Notes: generated from the letters alone by a model not told the origin. 64,000 nt of DNA from an uncultured bacterium (GCA_905215345.1 CAJMPR010000005.1:1-64000); one strand, 5' to 3'. Positions 10,601 through 19,263 are shown, numbered from the stretch's first letter. A program made the numbers and translations.

Positions 10601-10737
10601 TCATTAGTTGTTGCATCCACCACTTGACCTTTTATGGTGATACTGTTTTGGGCGAATGCCCCTACATTAGAGAGGAGAAGCATACAGCATAACGATAATA
10701 GCTGTATAAACTTCCAAGAAAAGATCTTTTTTCTCAT
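7606..10737 (-). CDS. SusC/RagA-family TonB-dependent transporter (PUL 1)
   Basis: 1043 aa with a signal peptide ending near VGAFAQ. A carboxypeptidase-regulatory-like domain follows at about 33-110 (ITIKGQVVDATTNESLIGVS), then the conserved LQEVVVVGYGVQKK segment, the plug domain and a 22-strand barrel ending in an aromatic-terminated strand (VGLNVSF). The plug shows the usual VLIDG and SISVLKDAASAAIYG motifs. It imports glycan fragments across the outer membrane using TonB/ExbBD energy, with the SusD partner encoded downstream. It is the first gene of the PUL 1 operon. The gap upstream holds a -7 box and a direct repeat. Confidence 0.96.
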   Translation of the reverse strand: MRKKIFSWKFIQLLSLCCMLLLSNVGAFAQNSITIKGQVVDATTNESLIGVSIQEKGTTNGAITDMDGNYSLKVAGNSVIVFSYIGYQTVELKASAAHGIIKLKEDSETLQEVVVVGYGVQKKVNLSGSVSAIDGDQIASKPSSDVMSALQGELPGVAILRSSGQPGSESSGMRIRGFSSANKTSTLVLIDGIEGDMTLLNPNDIESISVLKDAASAAIYGARAAAGVVLITTKSGTEGKPRINYNGYFSFNTPGNMPERLTSWEEQAFIDQSRIASTGKSEWTEEKASWVGNPNFNYRPLDNGRWDYFGATNWVAEGTKDYTTQQNHSVSVSGGTKAINYMLSANFFTKNGLLKYGPDSNDRYNLHAKINTSIDKYIDLGVNIQYQSKEVDSSSYGPGNLFSALYSGRGRQAMYVPEPDDSGRIYNGDLQVNPIDIMKNGGTKETKYEAFIGKANLTIKDFVKGLRINLSASRKAGYYSESSEKHTLLWKDKIGKTVRSSANDPNSLYKKKNSDYHDLLEATVNYTFDLNKEHNFGILAGSSYENYRKDEMDATAKNLISDNFFSFNGYDTSTATNTVLGDNIEPWSMMSYFGRINYNYKERYLLEANIRYDGSSRLAPSKRWKAFPSVSAAWRVNTESWFNVDFISNLKLRASWGQLGNGAVLGLYDYLSLINDSQDNTSATYMGEKWYYQSSLPSTEKTWEVIETTNIGVDFGFLNNRLTGSFEYYWKYNNDMLSSPQLPHQIGIDVPKLNIGKLKTWGWDFNIGWKDNIKDVSYQVNFNISDSDNKLVEYNGASVIKAGAVELLEGYSMNTIWGYKTDGFWKSRDEYLQYKKDNPGYKSFNDGKIDGGDVKYIAQGKPDHEIGVGGATPENPGDLVCLGNSNGRYLYGLNLSAQWKGFDISIMFQGVAKRKVMINAEAFAPLWQDHQMPWTIHKDHWTEDNQNAYFPRIYQYKGNDFNFKTADRWVQNGAYIRLKNLTLGYTVPVSKKYIDRLRVYVTGEDIWEHTNMLSVFDPEIGNDAKRSIYPFFRTWTVGLNVSF

Positions 10738-10781
10738 AATACATAGATTTAATTAATTATTAAGTTTGCGTTTGAACGAAA

Positions 10782-10789
10782 CAAATGTA
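10782..10789 (-). promoter_or_regulatory. -7 box of the PUL 1 susC promoter
   Basis: TACATTTG on the minus strand, 45 bp upstream of the susC start codon, matches TAnnTTTG. No TTTG is found about 20 bp further upstream; instead the proximal copy of the 25-bp repeat begins there. That is what one expects of an activator-dependent PUL promoter. Confidence 0.6.
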
Positions 10790-10812
10790 GCGTTATCATG
10801 CAATAAGCATAT

Positions 10813-10870
10813 GTTTTTAACTACATCACGACTTTCTCAAAAGCTGTTTTTGACTACATCATAACTTTCT
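10813..10870. repeat. 25-bp direct repeat, 33-bp period: candidate PUL 1 operator
   Basis: Two copies, 10813-10837 and 10846-10870, share 22 of 25 bases around the core ACTACATCA.NACTTTCT. Their starts are 33 bp apart, about three helical turns, so a bound regulator would sit on one DNA face. They lie at about -35 to -92 relative to the predicted susC start of transcription, between susC and its probable regulator gene. Confidence 0.65.
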
Positions 10871-11007
10871 AATTATGTTTATATTATGTTGATAAATAAA
10901 TCATTAACATTAAAAAATAATACATCGGAATAATAAATGGTCTTATTGTATTTTGGAGAGTTTATTTGTTTTTACTGCTTTTTATTAATTTTTTTTGTTC
11001 TATTTAT

Positions 11008-11015
11008 TATCTTTG
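11008..11015 (+). promoter_or_regulatory. -7 box for the propeller/LuxR regulator
   Basis: TATCTTTG on the plus strand, 27 bp before ATG 11042. This supports 11042 as the start, because an in-frame ATG at 10937 would lie upstream of the promoter. Confidence 0.5.
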
Positions 11016-11041
11016 TTTTTACATTACAAACCTTTATTACT

Positions 11042-13897
11042 ATGAAGCTCAGATTTTATTTTATTTTCCTCTTCTCATTTATAACATGCATCTTTTTAAA
11101 TGCTAATTGGCAACGTTCTATAACCAACTATGCCCGTCATTCTTATAAAGCCGCTTCACAGAATTGGATGATAATGCAGGGTGGAAATGGTTGGATGTAT
11201 TTTGCGAATAATAAAGGTTTGTTGGAGTTTGACGGAACAAACTGGGCTGTCTATCCTATTCATAACGCAAAACTGCGTGCTGTAACGGCAGGTAAAGATG
11301 ATCGGGTTTATGTGGGCGGACTTCAGCAATTTGGCTATTTTGCTCCGAATAGTTTGGGACGCTTGGATTATGTTTGTCTTTCAGACAGTATTGATAAAAA
11401 GAGCATTGGTAATATTTGGAATATCCATATTACAGATGATAGAGTTTATTTTCAATCGGATAATGCTGTATTCTACCTTGAAAAAGGACGAATTCATCGA
11501 GTAAATTGTAATAATATAGTTTATTCGGCTATAGTAGGTAAACAGTTATATGTTGCTGGGAATGGATTATCGGTTTTGAATGGCGATGAATTCTTTCAGT
11601 TCTCAGGTACGACTTCGGTAATCGATAATATATCCACAAGAATCGTTGGAATTTTTTCATATCAGGATAAGTTATTGTTGGTAAGTAATCAAAGGGGTTT
11701 ATTCTTTTATGATAAGGGAATATTATCTTCTTTTGATTCATCTGCAGATGATTTTCTGAAAACTAACCGTTTGTTCTGTTCGGCAATGAAAGGTTCTCTA
11801 CTGGCTTTAGGAACCGTTCAGAATGGGGTGCTACTACTAAATCTAAAAACCGGAGAAACAGAGCATATCTCCACTCATAACGGCTTGCAGAATAAAACGA
11901 TACTTTCTTTGTTTTTTGACAGGGAAGATAATCTTTGGTTGGGGCTGGATAATGGTATCGATTGTATTCATTTGCATTCACCTATATTTCAGAATAGTGT
12001 ACCGATTGGTAGCGGTTATGCTTCATGCTTGTATCGTAATAAACTCTATTTAGGGACAAATCAGGGAGTGTTTAGCACAGACTATCCTTTAAAGTTGGCT
12101 GAAAAACAAGAAATCAGACCTCTTGTAGGAATGGTTGGACAGATCTACTCTTTGGCTGTATATGACGATAAACTATTTTGTAGTGGTAGTAATTTTTTAG
12201 GAATATTAGATGGTGATGTGCTTAATTTTCTACCTGATATACGAGGTATTTGGTGGGTAAAACCTACGCGGCAAAAGGACAAACTGCTTGTTGCTACCTA
12301 TAACGGACTCTATTTACTGAAAAAGAATGGAAATTGGTGGGTTACTGACAGAAGGGTGAAAGGTAAGCTATACTCTTCCAAAAGTTTGTATATAGAACCG
12401 GTAACTGGTGCATTATGGACCGCCAATAAAGAAGGAGGGTTATATCGTATTCTTCTTTCGGAAAAGAGTGATTCTATTATCCGGGAGAAATGTTATAATA
12501 CACTTGAACTTCCTATGGGTGACAATGTATGCATTGCCGGAGTGGATGACGAAATGATAATTGCTTCGCGGCAGGGCTTATTCCGTTATAATCAACAGAG
12601 AGACTGTTTGGAAAGACATAAGTCTTTGGAAGACAAATTGGACGGTAGGACAGCATATACATATCTTATGCAAGATTCCTTGAGGAATATCTGGTATACT
12701 GCGGATGGAGCATTAAGATTGTTGCATTACGATTCCTTCCAAAAGAAATACTATCGTAGTGAGAACGAAGTTTATTTGAAAGATTGCTTGATAGAAGATT
12801 TCGAGCATGTGAATATTTTATCTGCAAATGAAGCTATAATAGGAATGGAAGAAGGTTTTTCCTTTTTACATTTTATGCAGAAACGAACAAAGAAATTCCC
12901 TTTAAACCTGCAAGTTAGATATGTGTATTTACGGGGAGTAAAAGACTCCTTGGTGTATGGGCGTAGCTATCTTCCTAATGAACGATATTTAAAGATACCC
13001 TATCAGCATAATTCTATTCGTATAGAATACAGTGCCAACAATTACGATAAATCACTTGCTTTGTTCTACTCTTGTCGTTTAGAAGGGCCGGTATCAGAAC
13101 CTTGGAGTCAATTGGGGGAGGCTACAATGAAAGAGTATACTACTTTGCCCGAAGGAAAATATACCTTTTATGTCCGTACCAGTATTAATCAGGAAGAACC
13201 TATAACCGCATCTTTTTCGTTTGAAATATTACCGCCTTGGTATCGTACGTGGTGGAGTTATCTGTTGTATGCTATCTTGATTATATTAGTGCTTGTTTAT
13301 ACTTATCGGCGGATTGCAGCCGGTCGTAAACGCCTGGTTATGCAAAAGGAACTTGAACTTTACAGGCAGAAGCAGGAGTTTAAGAAAGAGAGTGAATTAA
13401 AGGATCAGAAGATAGACTCCTTAAAAGAGGAAAATCTGCAATCGGAGCTTAGGTATAAGTCGGAAGAACTGATTCGTAGTACATTGAATATTGTGCGAAA
13501 GAACGAAATGCTGTTGGGTATAAAGAAGGAAGTATTAGGCATTTCTCATTCTATCAGTGAGGAAAATCTTGTTTCACTTCGTAGAAAAACACTTCGATTG
13601 TTGGGGCAGATTGAAACAAATATAGAACATGATGATGATTTGCAAAACTTCCAAAGTACATTTGATTCAGTCCATCACAATTTCTTTAAAAGCTTGGAAG
13701 AAGCCTATCCTGAGTTGAATAACAAAGATAAATTGCTTTGTGCCTATATCAAAATGAACTTGCTTTCTAAAGAAATAGCTCCGTTACTGAATATTTCCGT
13801 ACGTGGAGTTGAAATTAGTCGTTATCGTTTGCGAAGGAAATTAAATCTGGGCGAAGGAGATAACTTAGCAGAGTTCCTACAAAAGTTTTCCAAATAA
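11042..13897 (+). CDS. Membrane-spanning SusR-like regulator: periplasmic propeller, Y_Y_Y domain, cytoplasmic LuxR-type HTH
   Basis: 951 aa from ATG 11042; the 35 codons available upstream are hydrophobic low-complexity sequence preceding the -7 box and are excluded. After a signal sequence, residues about 20-690 form two-component-regulator propeller repeats (for example REDNLWLGLDNGID). A Y_Y_Y-like Ig domain comes next, then one membrane segment at about 738-757 and a charged coiled coil at about 765-815. The end is a LuxR/GerE-type helix-turn-helix (KEIAPLLNISVRGVEISRYRLRRKL). No histidine kinase or receiver domain is present, so signalling must pass directly from periplasm to the DNA-binding domain. 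It is divergent from PUL 1 susC and is its probable regulator, sensing a fragment of the PUL 1 glycan. Confidence 0.85.
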   Translation: MKLRFYFIFLFSFITCIFLNANWQRSITNYARHSYKAASQNWMIMQGGNGWMYFANNKGLLEFDGTNWAVYPIHNAKLRAVTAGKDDRVYVGGLQQFGYFAPNSLGRLDYVCLSDSIDKKSIGNIWNIHITDDRVYFQSDNAVFYLEKGRIHRVNCNNIVYSAIVGKQLYVAGNGLSVLNGDEFFQFSGTTSVIDNISTRIVGIFSYQDKLLLVSNQRGLFFYDKGILSSFDSSADDFLKTNRLFCSAMKGSLLALGTVQNGVLLLNLKTGETEHISTHNGLQNKTILSLFFDREDNLWLGLDNGIDCIHLHSPIFQNSVPIGSGYASCLYRNKLYLGTNQGVFSTDYPLKLAEKQEIRPLVGMVGQIYSLAVYDDKLFCSGSNFLGILDGDVLNFLPDIRGIWWVKPTRQKDKLLVATYNGLYLLKKNGNWWVTDRRVKGKLYSSKSLYIEPVTGALWTANKEGGLYRILLSEKSDSIIREKCYNTLELPMGDNVCIAGVDDEMIIASRQGLFRYNQQRDCLERHKSLEDKLDGRTAYTYLMQDSLRNIWYTADGALRLLHYDSFQKKYYRSENEVYLKDCLIEDFEHVNILSANEAIIGMEEGFSFLHFMQKRTKKFPLNLQVRYVYLRGVKDSLVYGRSYLPNERYLKIPYQHNSIRIEYSANNYDKSLALFYSCRLEGPVSEPWSQLGEATMKEYTTLPEGKYTFYVRTSINQEEPITASFSFEILPPWYRTWWSYLLYAILIILVLVYTYRRIAAGRKRLVMQKELELYRQKQEFKKESELKDQKIDSLKEENLQSELRYKSEELIRSTLNIVRKNEMLLGIKKEVLGISHSISEENLVSLRRKTLRLLGQIETNIEHDDDLQNFQSTFDSVHHNFFKSLEEAYPELNNKDKLLCAYIKMNLLSKEIAPLLNISVRGVEISRYRLRRKLNLGEGDNLAEFLQKFSK

Positions 13898-13900
13898 GGT

Positions 13901-14533
13901 TTACCGTATGGATTGCTGGAGTGTCAGTAAACTCTCCGGTCCCATGTTGAATAGCAGGTCGATGATACTAAGGTTAGGTAGAAAGCCAAGTTTTTCCTGA
14001 AACACCTGATAGTAAGGGTGCGGGAAGAAGGCCGGATCTTCTAAATGGAAGTCTTTTTTAGGATGAATACGTTCCCGGAAATCTGTTTCGTCAGAAGCGA
14101 ATTCAACGTGATATTCGGCAGTACGTTCCATACGTGGTTGTATGTCAATAAGTGAGCAGACAAGATAGCAAAGTTCTTCGTTGAAATCGGCTAAAAACTC
14201 ATATTTCTTCTCATAGAAAGGACGGAAATCATCTTTGTAATATTCAAAAAAAGGAGTATGGTTGTAAGCAGATTCTATTGCATTCCAATGTAGATGACGC
14301 CAGTTCCCGTGATCAGAGATACGAATATCGCGTATTGGACATTTCAAGGTATCAGGTTTAACGGTAGGAATAGAAAGCGCCAACTCTCCATCCGGTGCGG
14401 CAATTGTGCAACGATTACGGTAGGTCTGCTTCAGATAATGGTCGTATTGCTCGATATATACTTTGTCATATGCCAATAGCTTGGTGTAATATTCTATCGG
14501 AGCCAGATAGGCAGAAGAAAGAAAGACAGTCAT
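13901..14533 (-). CDS. WbqC-family protein
   Basis: 210 aa, about the usual size of WbqC-like proteins (PF08889). The conserved N-terminal YLAPIEYYTKLLAYDKVYIEQ and later NHGNWRHLHWNAIESAYNHTPFFEYY-type segments fit the family. Some members sit in O-antigen clusters, but the biochemical function is not settled. Its stop is only 3 bp from the stop of the convergent regulator gene. It lies 76 bp after the second signal peptidase gene on the same strand, so it may be the last gene of the dapB-lepB operon. Confidence 0.8.
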   Translation of the reverse strand: MTVFLSSAYLAPIEYYTKLLAYDKVYIEQYDHYLKQTYRNRCTIAAPDGELALSIPTVKPDTLKCPIRDIRISDHGNWRHLHWNAIESAYNHTPFFEYYKDDFRPFYEKKYEFLADFNEELCYLVCSLIDIQPRMERTAEYHVEFASDETDFRERIHPKKDFHLEDPAFFPHPYYQVFQEKLGFLPNLSIIDLLFNMGPESLLTLQQSIR

Positions 14534-14609
14534 TTTAATTAAGAATTTAAAATTTTGAATTGAGAATTTGGCTTACTACTTGCCATTCTAACACTCTATC
14601 ATTTGATTA

Positions 14610-15566
14610 TCACCTCACCCTTTTCCACATTCTGTCCCAACGATATCCACTGAAAAGTCCTGTTTCTTTCTCCTTAGAGAACCAGATGAGTGATGCTTTG
14701 CCGATGATATGGTCTTTCGGGACGAAACCGAATAAGCGGGAATCAGATAAATTTATGGAATTGTTGGCTCCTACCCAATAATAATCTTTTGTAAAATAGC
14801 AATGCTGTGCAGGCTTACCATCTATGTATAGAGTATCGTTCTTGATTTCTGCCTGTTTCTTTTCGTGCAATACTAAAGTATTCCGCAATAAAGTCATATT
14901 CCAGGGATATATACGTATAGCTTTTCCTTTACCGGGAATGATGAGCGGTTTCATTACTTCAGCGGAATACTCTTCATTAACGGGCTTTATCCAGTTGTTG
15001 TTTGCCAAGGCCTGTTCCAACAAATAATACTCATATCTGCTGAAACTACGTACATTATTGGTGCTATCCTGTCCTAATAACTTGTTAGATGAGATGGAAA
15101 GAATGGTAAGCAATGAATCCAGTTGAGGCTCTTTCCGACGAGGATAAGAGTAGAGAAACTTTTGGTCGGGAGCGTTCTTTTCTGAAGGAATCACAGAGAA
15201 AAGTGTATCAATTAATAAAGTATCTCCCGGTATTCCGAGACAACGGCTGATGAATAGTTCTCTTTGGTCGATAGTCGGTTGGGAAAGATTGGCGGGATTA
15301 TTGAATACGAGGATATCATCTCTGTGAACAGGATTTTCCGCCCAACGATGATATCCCCATAATCCTATAAATGGTATACGTAATCCATAACTCCACTTGT
15401 TCACTAATATACGTTCTCCGCAATAAAGCGAATTCTCCATTCCGGAAGAAGGTATCAGATAGGAAGTTGCAACACACCCCCGTAGTAATACTACGATGAG
15501 TATTACTACAATTGCTGTGCCTGCTATCTTCCAGCCTCTCCCCATCATTTCCTTTCTAATTGTCAA
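14610..15566 (-). CDS. Degenerate signal peptidase I paralogue lacking the catalytic Ser and Lys
   Basis: 318 aa of the S26 (LepB) fold with one N-terminal membrane segment (about 13-29). It aligns without gaps to the active site of the neighbouring peptidase: IPSSGMENSLYCGE against IPSSSLEKSLLVGD. The catalytic Ser position is therefore Gly42. In the Lys box, LFISRCLGIPGD replaces YVKRCVGLPGD, so the general-base Lys is Ser107. Box E is also altered (GANNSINLSDSR instead of GDNRHNSLDSR). The codons (GGA and AGC) were checked in the nucleotide sequence. The fold is otherwise intact, which argues for a retained non-catalytic role. Its start overlaps the stop of the active gene by 4 bp, so the two are translationally coupled. 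Confidence 0.88.
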   Translation of the reverse strand: MTIRKEMMGRGWKIAGTAIVVILIVVLLRGCVATSYLIPSSGMENSLYCGERILVNKWSYGLRIPFIGLWGYHRWAENPVHRDDILVFNNPANLSQPTIDQRELFISRCLGIPGDTLLIDTLFSVIPSEKNAPDQKFLYSYPRRKEPQLDSLLTILSISSNKLLGQDSTNNVRSFSRYEYYLLEQALANNNWIKPVNEEYSAEVMKPLIIPGKGKAIRIYPWNMTLLRNTLVLHEKKQAEIKNDTLYIDGKPAQHCYFTKDYYWVGANNSINLSDSRLFGFVPKDHIIGKASLIWFSKEKETGLFSGYRWDRMWKRVR

Positions 15567-17053
15567 TTACCATGTACCCATTTAAAAATGCGGTTCCAAC
15601 GGATCTTTCCGTCAAACCAACCGCGGTCTTTATCCAATGAAAGCCAAACCACGATAGGTTTACCCACAACGTGATCCTCGGGTACGAAGCCCCAATAACG
15701 CGAATCAAGAGAATTGTGTCGGTTATCACCCATCATCCAGTAATAATCCATCTTGAAAGTGTAAGTATCCGTTTTCTTGCCATTGATATAGATACCATCC
15801 GGTTTCCGTTCCAGTTTGTTACCTTCATAGGCTACGATACAACGTTCGTAGATAGGTAGATTCTCCGGTGTCAAGGTGATGGTAGCACCTTTAGAAGGTA
15901 TCCAGATAGGTCCGTAGTTGTCACGGGTCCAATTGGTATAAAGGTTTAGCGGATACATTTGTCCGGAAAGACTTTCAGGCTCCATGACAATACGACTGAC
16001 CAGTTTTTTGTTTCCGGCAAGCGTATCGTACATCTTTTTAGTAAGAGGAAGGTGGTACACAGGAGTTAGTCTGCCTTGTGCATCGCGTCGGTCCAATCCC
16101 ATCTCCATTAGCCCCTCTTCATAATTATAGTCATCGGTCATTAATATCTGGTCGTCTTTACTGATGCCCAGTTCACGGAATATTTCCTCCGGAATGTATG
16201 GACCGGTAGTTTGTACAAAGTAATTAAACTGTAAATCTTCAGGATTCTCAGTCGCTTTTCCGTCAATGTAAACTTGTCCGTTTTTAATTTGCAGGGTATC
16301 ACCCGGCAATCCTACACAGCGTTTTACATAATTCTCACGACGATCTACAGGGCGGACTACGATATCACCGTACATTTGCGGATTAGTACGAATCAGATTG
16401 CGTCCGGCGTTATAATAAAGGTCATAGACGGTACGTTGCTGTTCACGTGTCAAGCTATCCATATTTATCTTGTTGGGATATATGCGTTGCCCCTCTCTGT
16501 AGGCCAAGTTGTAGAAGTCCTCTTGTTGGCGGTTGATAGCTACTGTATCGCCTGCGGGGAAATTGAATACGACAATATCATTAAGTTTCACCTTACCGAA
16601 ACCCGGTACTCGTTTGTACTTCCACTGCGGCCATTCTATATACGACTTGGTATTCAATACCGGCAATGTATGTTGTGCAAGCGGCATGGAAAGCGGTGTA
16701 TTGGGAACACGTGGTCCGTAACTCATTTTACTTACATAGAGGAAGTCACCTACCAATAAAGACTTTTCCAAGGAAGAAGAGGGTATCTGATAGTTCTGGA
16801 ATACATAGATATTCACGAAATAAACGGCTACCAAAGCAAACACAATGGCATCTACCCAACTCATAATACTGCGTACCGCCGGATTTTTTGACTTCTTCCA
16901 GAAACCCCAAGGAATTTTTTTGCTGATGTATATATCGAATATAAAGGGAATAACGATCAATCCCCACCAACTTTTCACCCAGATAAGAAAGGCGAGATAA
17001 AGTAGGGTAATAATACCGAATTTGATCCATTGAGCGCGTGTTGCTTTTCTCAT
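15563..17053 (-). CDS. lepB: Signal peptidase I
   Basis: 496 aa, long for LepB because of insertions in the periplasmic domain. Hydrophobic segments at about 13-42 and 64-84 anchor it in the inner membrane. Catalytic Ser94 (IPSSSL) and general-base Lys244 (NYVKRCVGLPGD) are present, as is the box E motif MGDNRHNSLDSRYWGFVPEDH. It removes signal peptides from exported pre-proteins. It follows dapB by 74 bp on the same strand and overlaps the degenerate paralogue by 4 bp. Confidence 0.95.
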   Translation of the reverse strand: MRKATRAQWIKFGIITLLYLAFLIWVKSWWGLIVIPFIFDIYISKKIPWGFWKKSKNPAVRSIMSWVDAIVFALVAVYFVNIYVFQNYQIPSSSLEKSLLVGDFLYVSKMSYGPRVPNTPLSMPLAQHTLPVLNTKSYIEWPQWKYKRVPGFGKVKLNDIVVFNFPAGDTVAINRQQEDFYNLAYREGQRIYPNKINMDSLTREQQRTVYDLYYNAGRNLIRTNPQMYGDIVVRPVDRRENYVKRCVGLPGDTLQIKNGQVYIDGKATENPEDLQFNYFVQTTGPYIPEEIFRELGISKDDQILMTDDYNYEEGLMEMGLDRRDAQGRLTPVYHLPLTKKMYDTLAGNKKLVSRIVMEPESLSGQMYPLNLYTNWTRDNYGPIWIPSKGATITLTPENLPIYERCIVAYEGNKLERKPDGIYINGKKTDTYTFKMDYYWMMGDNRHNSLDSRYWGFVPEDHVVGKPIVVWLSLDKDRGWFDGKIRWNRIFKWVHGN

Positions 17054-17127
17054 TATTTTCTTAAGTTTATGTTTGTAATCAATTATTGCTCATCACCGAA
17101 AGATGCTTATTATCGTCAATATGCCGG

Positions 17128-17892
17128 TCAGTCTTTTAAAAATGGGAATAAATCATTCATCCCCAAAAAGCCTTGCTTTCCGGCAGTGTATTCGGCAGCC
17201 AATACGGCTCCCAGTGCAAACCCTTTACGGTTTTTGGCATCATGGATAATGGAAATACTATCTGCTTCGGATTCATAGCGGATACTGTGGATACCCGGTA
17301 CCTCTCCTTCACGGATAGAACGGATAGGGAGCTCGTCCGCGGCACATTCGTCAGAACCGGATATTGTTCCGCCCGGTGCTTGCAAGGTACCTTTCACCCA
17401 GCGGCTTTTACGGTCGAGATTTTCCAGAATACCTTCGGCAAGTGTTATAGCCGTTCCGCTTGGAGCATCCAATTTATGTATATGGTGCGTTTCACTCATT
17501 GTTACATCATAGGCGGGACATTGATTCATTATTTTCGCCAGATATTTATTCACAGCAGAGAAAATGGTTACACCCAAACTGAAGTTAGATGACCAGAACA
17601 ATGTCTTGCCGCCTTCAGTACAGAGTTTCTTTACTTCTTCGCCATGTTCTTCCAGCCATCCGGTACTACCGGATACTAATTTCACGCCGGCTTTGAAAGT
17701 TTTTATATAATTACCGTATGCCACCATCGGATTAGTAAATTCTATGGCTACATCGGCACTTTTGAATGCTGCCGATTCGAAGTCTTCCTGATTATTGACG
17801 TCGATGATGTTGACAATTTCGTGTCCGCGGCTGAGGGCTATCTTTTCGATCTCTTTGCCCATTTTTCCGTAGCCGATTAGTGCTATTTTCAT
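17128..17892 (-). CDS. dapB: 4-hydroxy-tetrahydrodipicolinate reductase
   Basis: 254 aa, normal size. The N-terminal Rossmann motif is GYGKMGKEIE, and the catalytic/substrate segment ETHHIHKLDAPSGTA carries the conserved His pair and the Lys of the family. It reduces the dehydrated form of 4-hydroxy-tetrahydrodipicolinate with NAD(P)H in lysine and meso-diaminopimelate synthesis. It is the first gene of the dapB-lepB-lepB-like-wbqC-like group, with a TACCTTTG -7 box 45 bp upstream. Confidence 0.96.
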   Translation of the reverse strand: MKIALIGYGKMGKEIEKIALSRGHEIVNIIDVNNQEDFESAAFKSADVAIEFTNPMVAYGNYIKTFKAGVKLVSGSTGWLEEHGEEVKKLCTEGGKTLFWSSNFSLGVTIFSAVNKYLAKIMNQCPAYDVTMSETHHIHKLDAPSGTAITLAEGILENLDRKSRWVKGTLQAPGGTISGSDECAADELPIRSIREGEVPGIHSIRYESEADSISIIHDAKNRKGFALGAVLAAEYTAGKQGFLGMNDLFPFLKD

Positions 17893-17936
17893 TGTTTCTT
17901 TTGTTTTTATTCAGTTTATCAACAGACTATTGGTCG

Positions 17937-17962
17937 CAAAGGTAATCTTTTTCTTACATTTG
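17937..17962. promoter_or_regulatory. Facing -7 boxes between dapB and the DUF2851 gene
   Basis: TACCTTTG on the minus strand (17937-17944) serves dapB and TACATTTG on the plus strand (17955-17962) serves the DUF2851 gene. For the plus-strand box, TTGG at 17930-17933 is separated by 21 bp and could be the -33 element. The two promoters overlap. Confidence 0.55.
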
Positions 17963-17988
17963 CAATCAACATTAACTTCTTGTTAACA

Positions 17989-19263
17989 ATGGAACAATTA
18001 CTGCATTACGTTTGGAAGCATAAGATTTTTCCTTTAACTCTTCTCCAAACAACCTCCGGACAACCGGTCGAAGTGATAGATCCCGGTTTGCCGAACATCA
18101 ATGCAGGCCCCGACTTTTTTAATGCCAAACTAAAAATTGACGGTACACTCTGGGTAGGTAACGTTGAGATACATACACAAGCCTCAGACTGGTTTCGTCA
18201 TGGGCACGACCGGGATAAGGCTTATGATAATGTGATTCTGCACATTGTGGAGGAATCAGATTGTGAGGTACGTCATACGGATGGAGAAATAGTTCCCCAA
18301 ATCCGGTTACATTGTCCCGAAAGTATTTCCCGGCGTTATAATGAATTGAAACAAGCCGAAATATATCCGCCTTGTTATTCCGTTTTAAATACTCTTCCCA
18401 AACTGACTGTCCATTCTTGGCTGTCGGCTTTGCAGGCTGAACGTTTCAACCAGAAAGCACGAGCTATTGCCGTGCGTTTAGAGCATTGTAATCATCATTG
18501 GGAAGACGTGTTCTTTATAACACTGGCTCGTAACTTTGGCTTCGGTTTGAATGGCGATGCGTTCGAAGCATGGGCTAACCATCTGTCTTTTCGTGCGGTA
18601 GACAAACATCGGGATAATCTTTTCCAGGTAGAAGCCTTTTTTCTGGGGCAAGCCGGATTGTTGGAGGAGACGTTTGGTGATGATATATATTATCAGAAAC
18701 TTCAGAAAGAGTTTCGATATTTACAGCATAAGTTTGAGTTGCCTGCACCTATGACAAATGACCAATGGCGTTTTCTGCGTTTGCGTCCCGGTAATTTCCC
18801 CCATGTGCGATTAGCCCAACTTGCCAATCTATATCATAGGGAGCAATCTTTATTTTCCCGTGTCATGGCAGCTGGAACGGTGGAAGACGTTAAGAAGATA
18901 TTAGTAACTAAAACCTCTACTTATTGGGAAGAACATTTCACTTTTCAGAAAACCTCACCGCGTCAAGAGAAACGGTTGGGGGAGAATGCCCTGAACCTGA
19001 TTCTCATTAACACAGTTATTCCTTTTCTATATGCATATGGGATACATAAGGCGGATGAATCTCTTTGCGAACGGGCTACCCGCTTTCTGGAATCATTGAA
19101 AGCCGAGAATAACCATATTACCCGTATGTGGAGTGGTGCCGGACTGCCTGTTTTCACAGCAGCCGATTCCCAAGCCTTGCTTCAACTTCAAAAGGAATAT
19201 TGTGATAAAAAGGATTGTCTTCGTTGTCGTTTCGGATACGAGTATCTAAGAAATAAGTGCTAA
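17989..19263 (+). CDS. DUF2851 family protein
   Basis: 424 aa from ATG 17989 (MEQLLHYVWKHKIFPL); an in-frame TTG nine bases earlier is less likely. The N-terminal segment, with PGLPNINAGPDFFNAKLKIDGTLWVGNVEIH and HGHDRDKAYDNVILHIV-type motifs, is characteristic of DUF2851, a Bacteroidetes-enriched family of unknown function. The C-terminus has four Cys in a compact pattern (CDKKDCLRCRFGYEYLRNKC), which suggests metal or nucleic-acid binding. There is no signal peptide. Confidence 0.85.
   Translation: MEQLLHYVWKHKIFPLTLLQTTSGQPVEVIDPGLPNINAGPDFFNAKLKIDGTLWVGNVEIHTQASDWFRHGHDRDKAYDNVILHIVEESDCEVRHTDGEIVPQIRLHCPESISRRYNELKQAEIYPPCYSVLNTLPKLTVHSWLSALQAERFNQKARAIAVRLEHCNHHWEDVFFITLARNFGFGLNGDAFEAWANHLSFRAVDKHRDNLFQVEAFFLGQAGLLEETFGDDIYYQKLQKEFRYLQHKFELPAPMTNDQWRFLRLRPGNFPHVRLAQLANLYHREQSLFSRVMAAGTVEDVKKILVTKTSTYWEEHFTFQKTSPRQEKRLGENALNLILINTVIPFLYAYGIHKADESLCERATRFLESLKAENNHITRMWSGAGLPVFTAADSQALLQLQKEYCDKKDCLRCRFGYEYLRNKC

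Noticed and set aside
10937..11041. 35-codon extension of the propeller/LuxR regulator
   Set aside because: It is hydrophobic low-complexity sequence from AT-rich promoter DNA and contains the -7 box.
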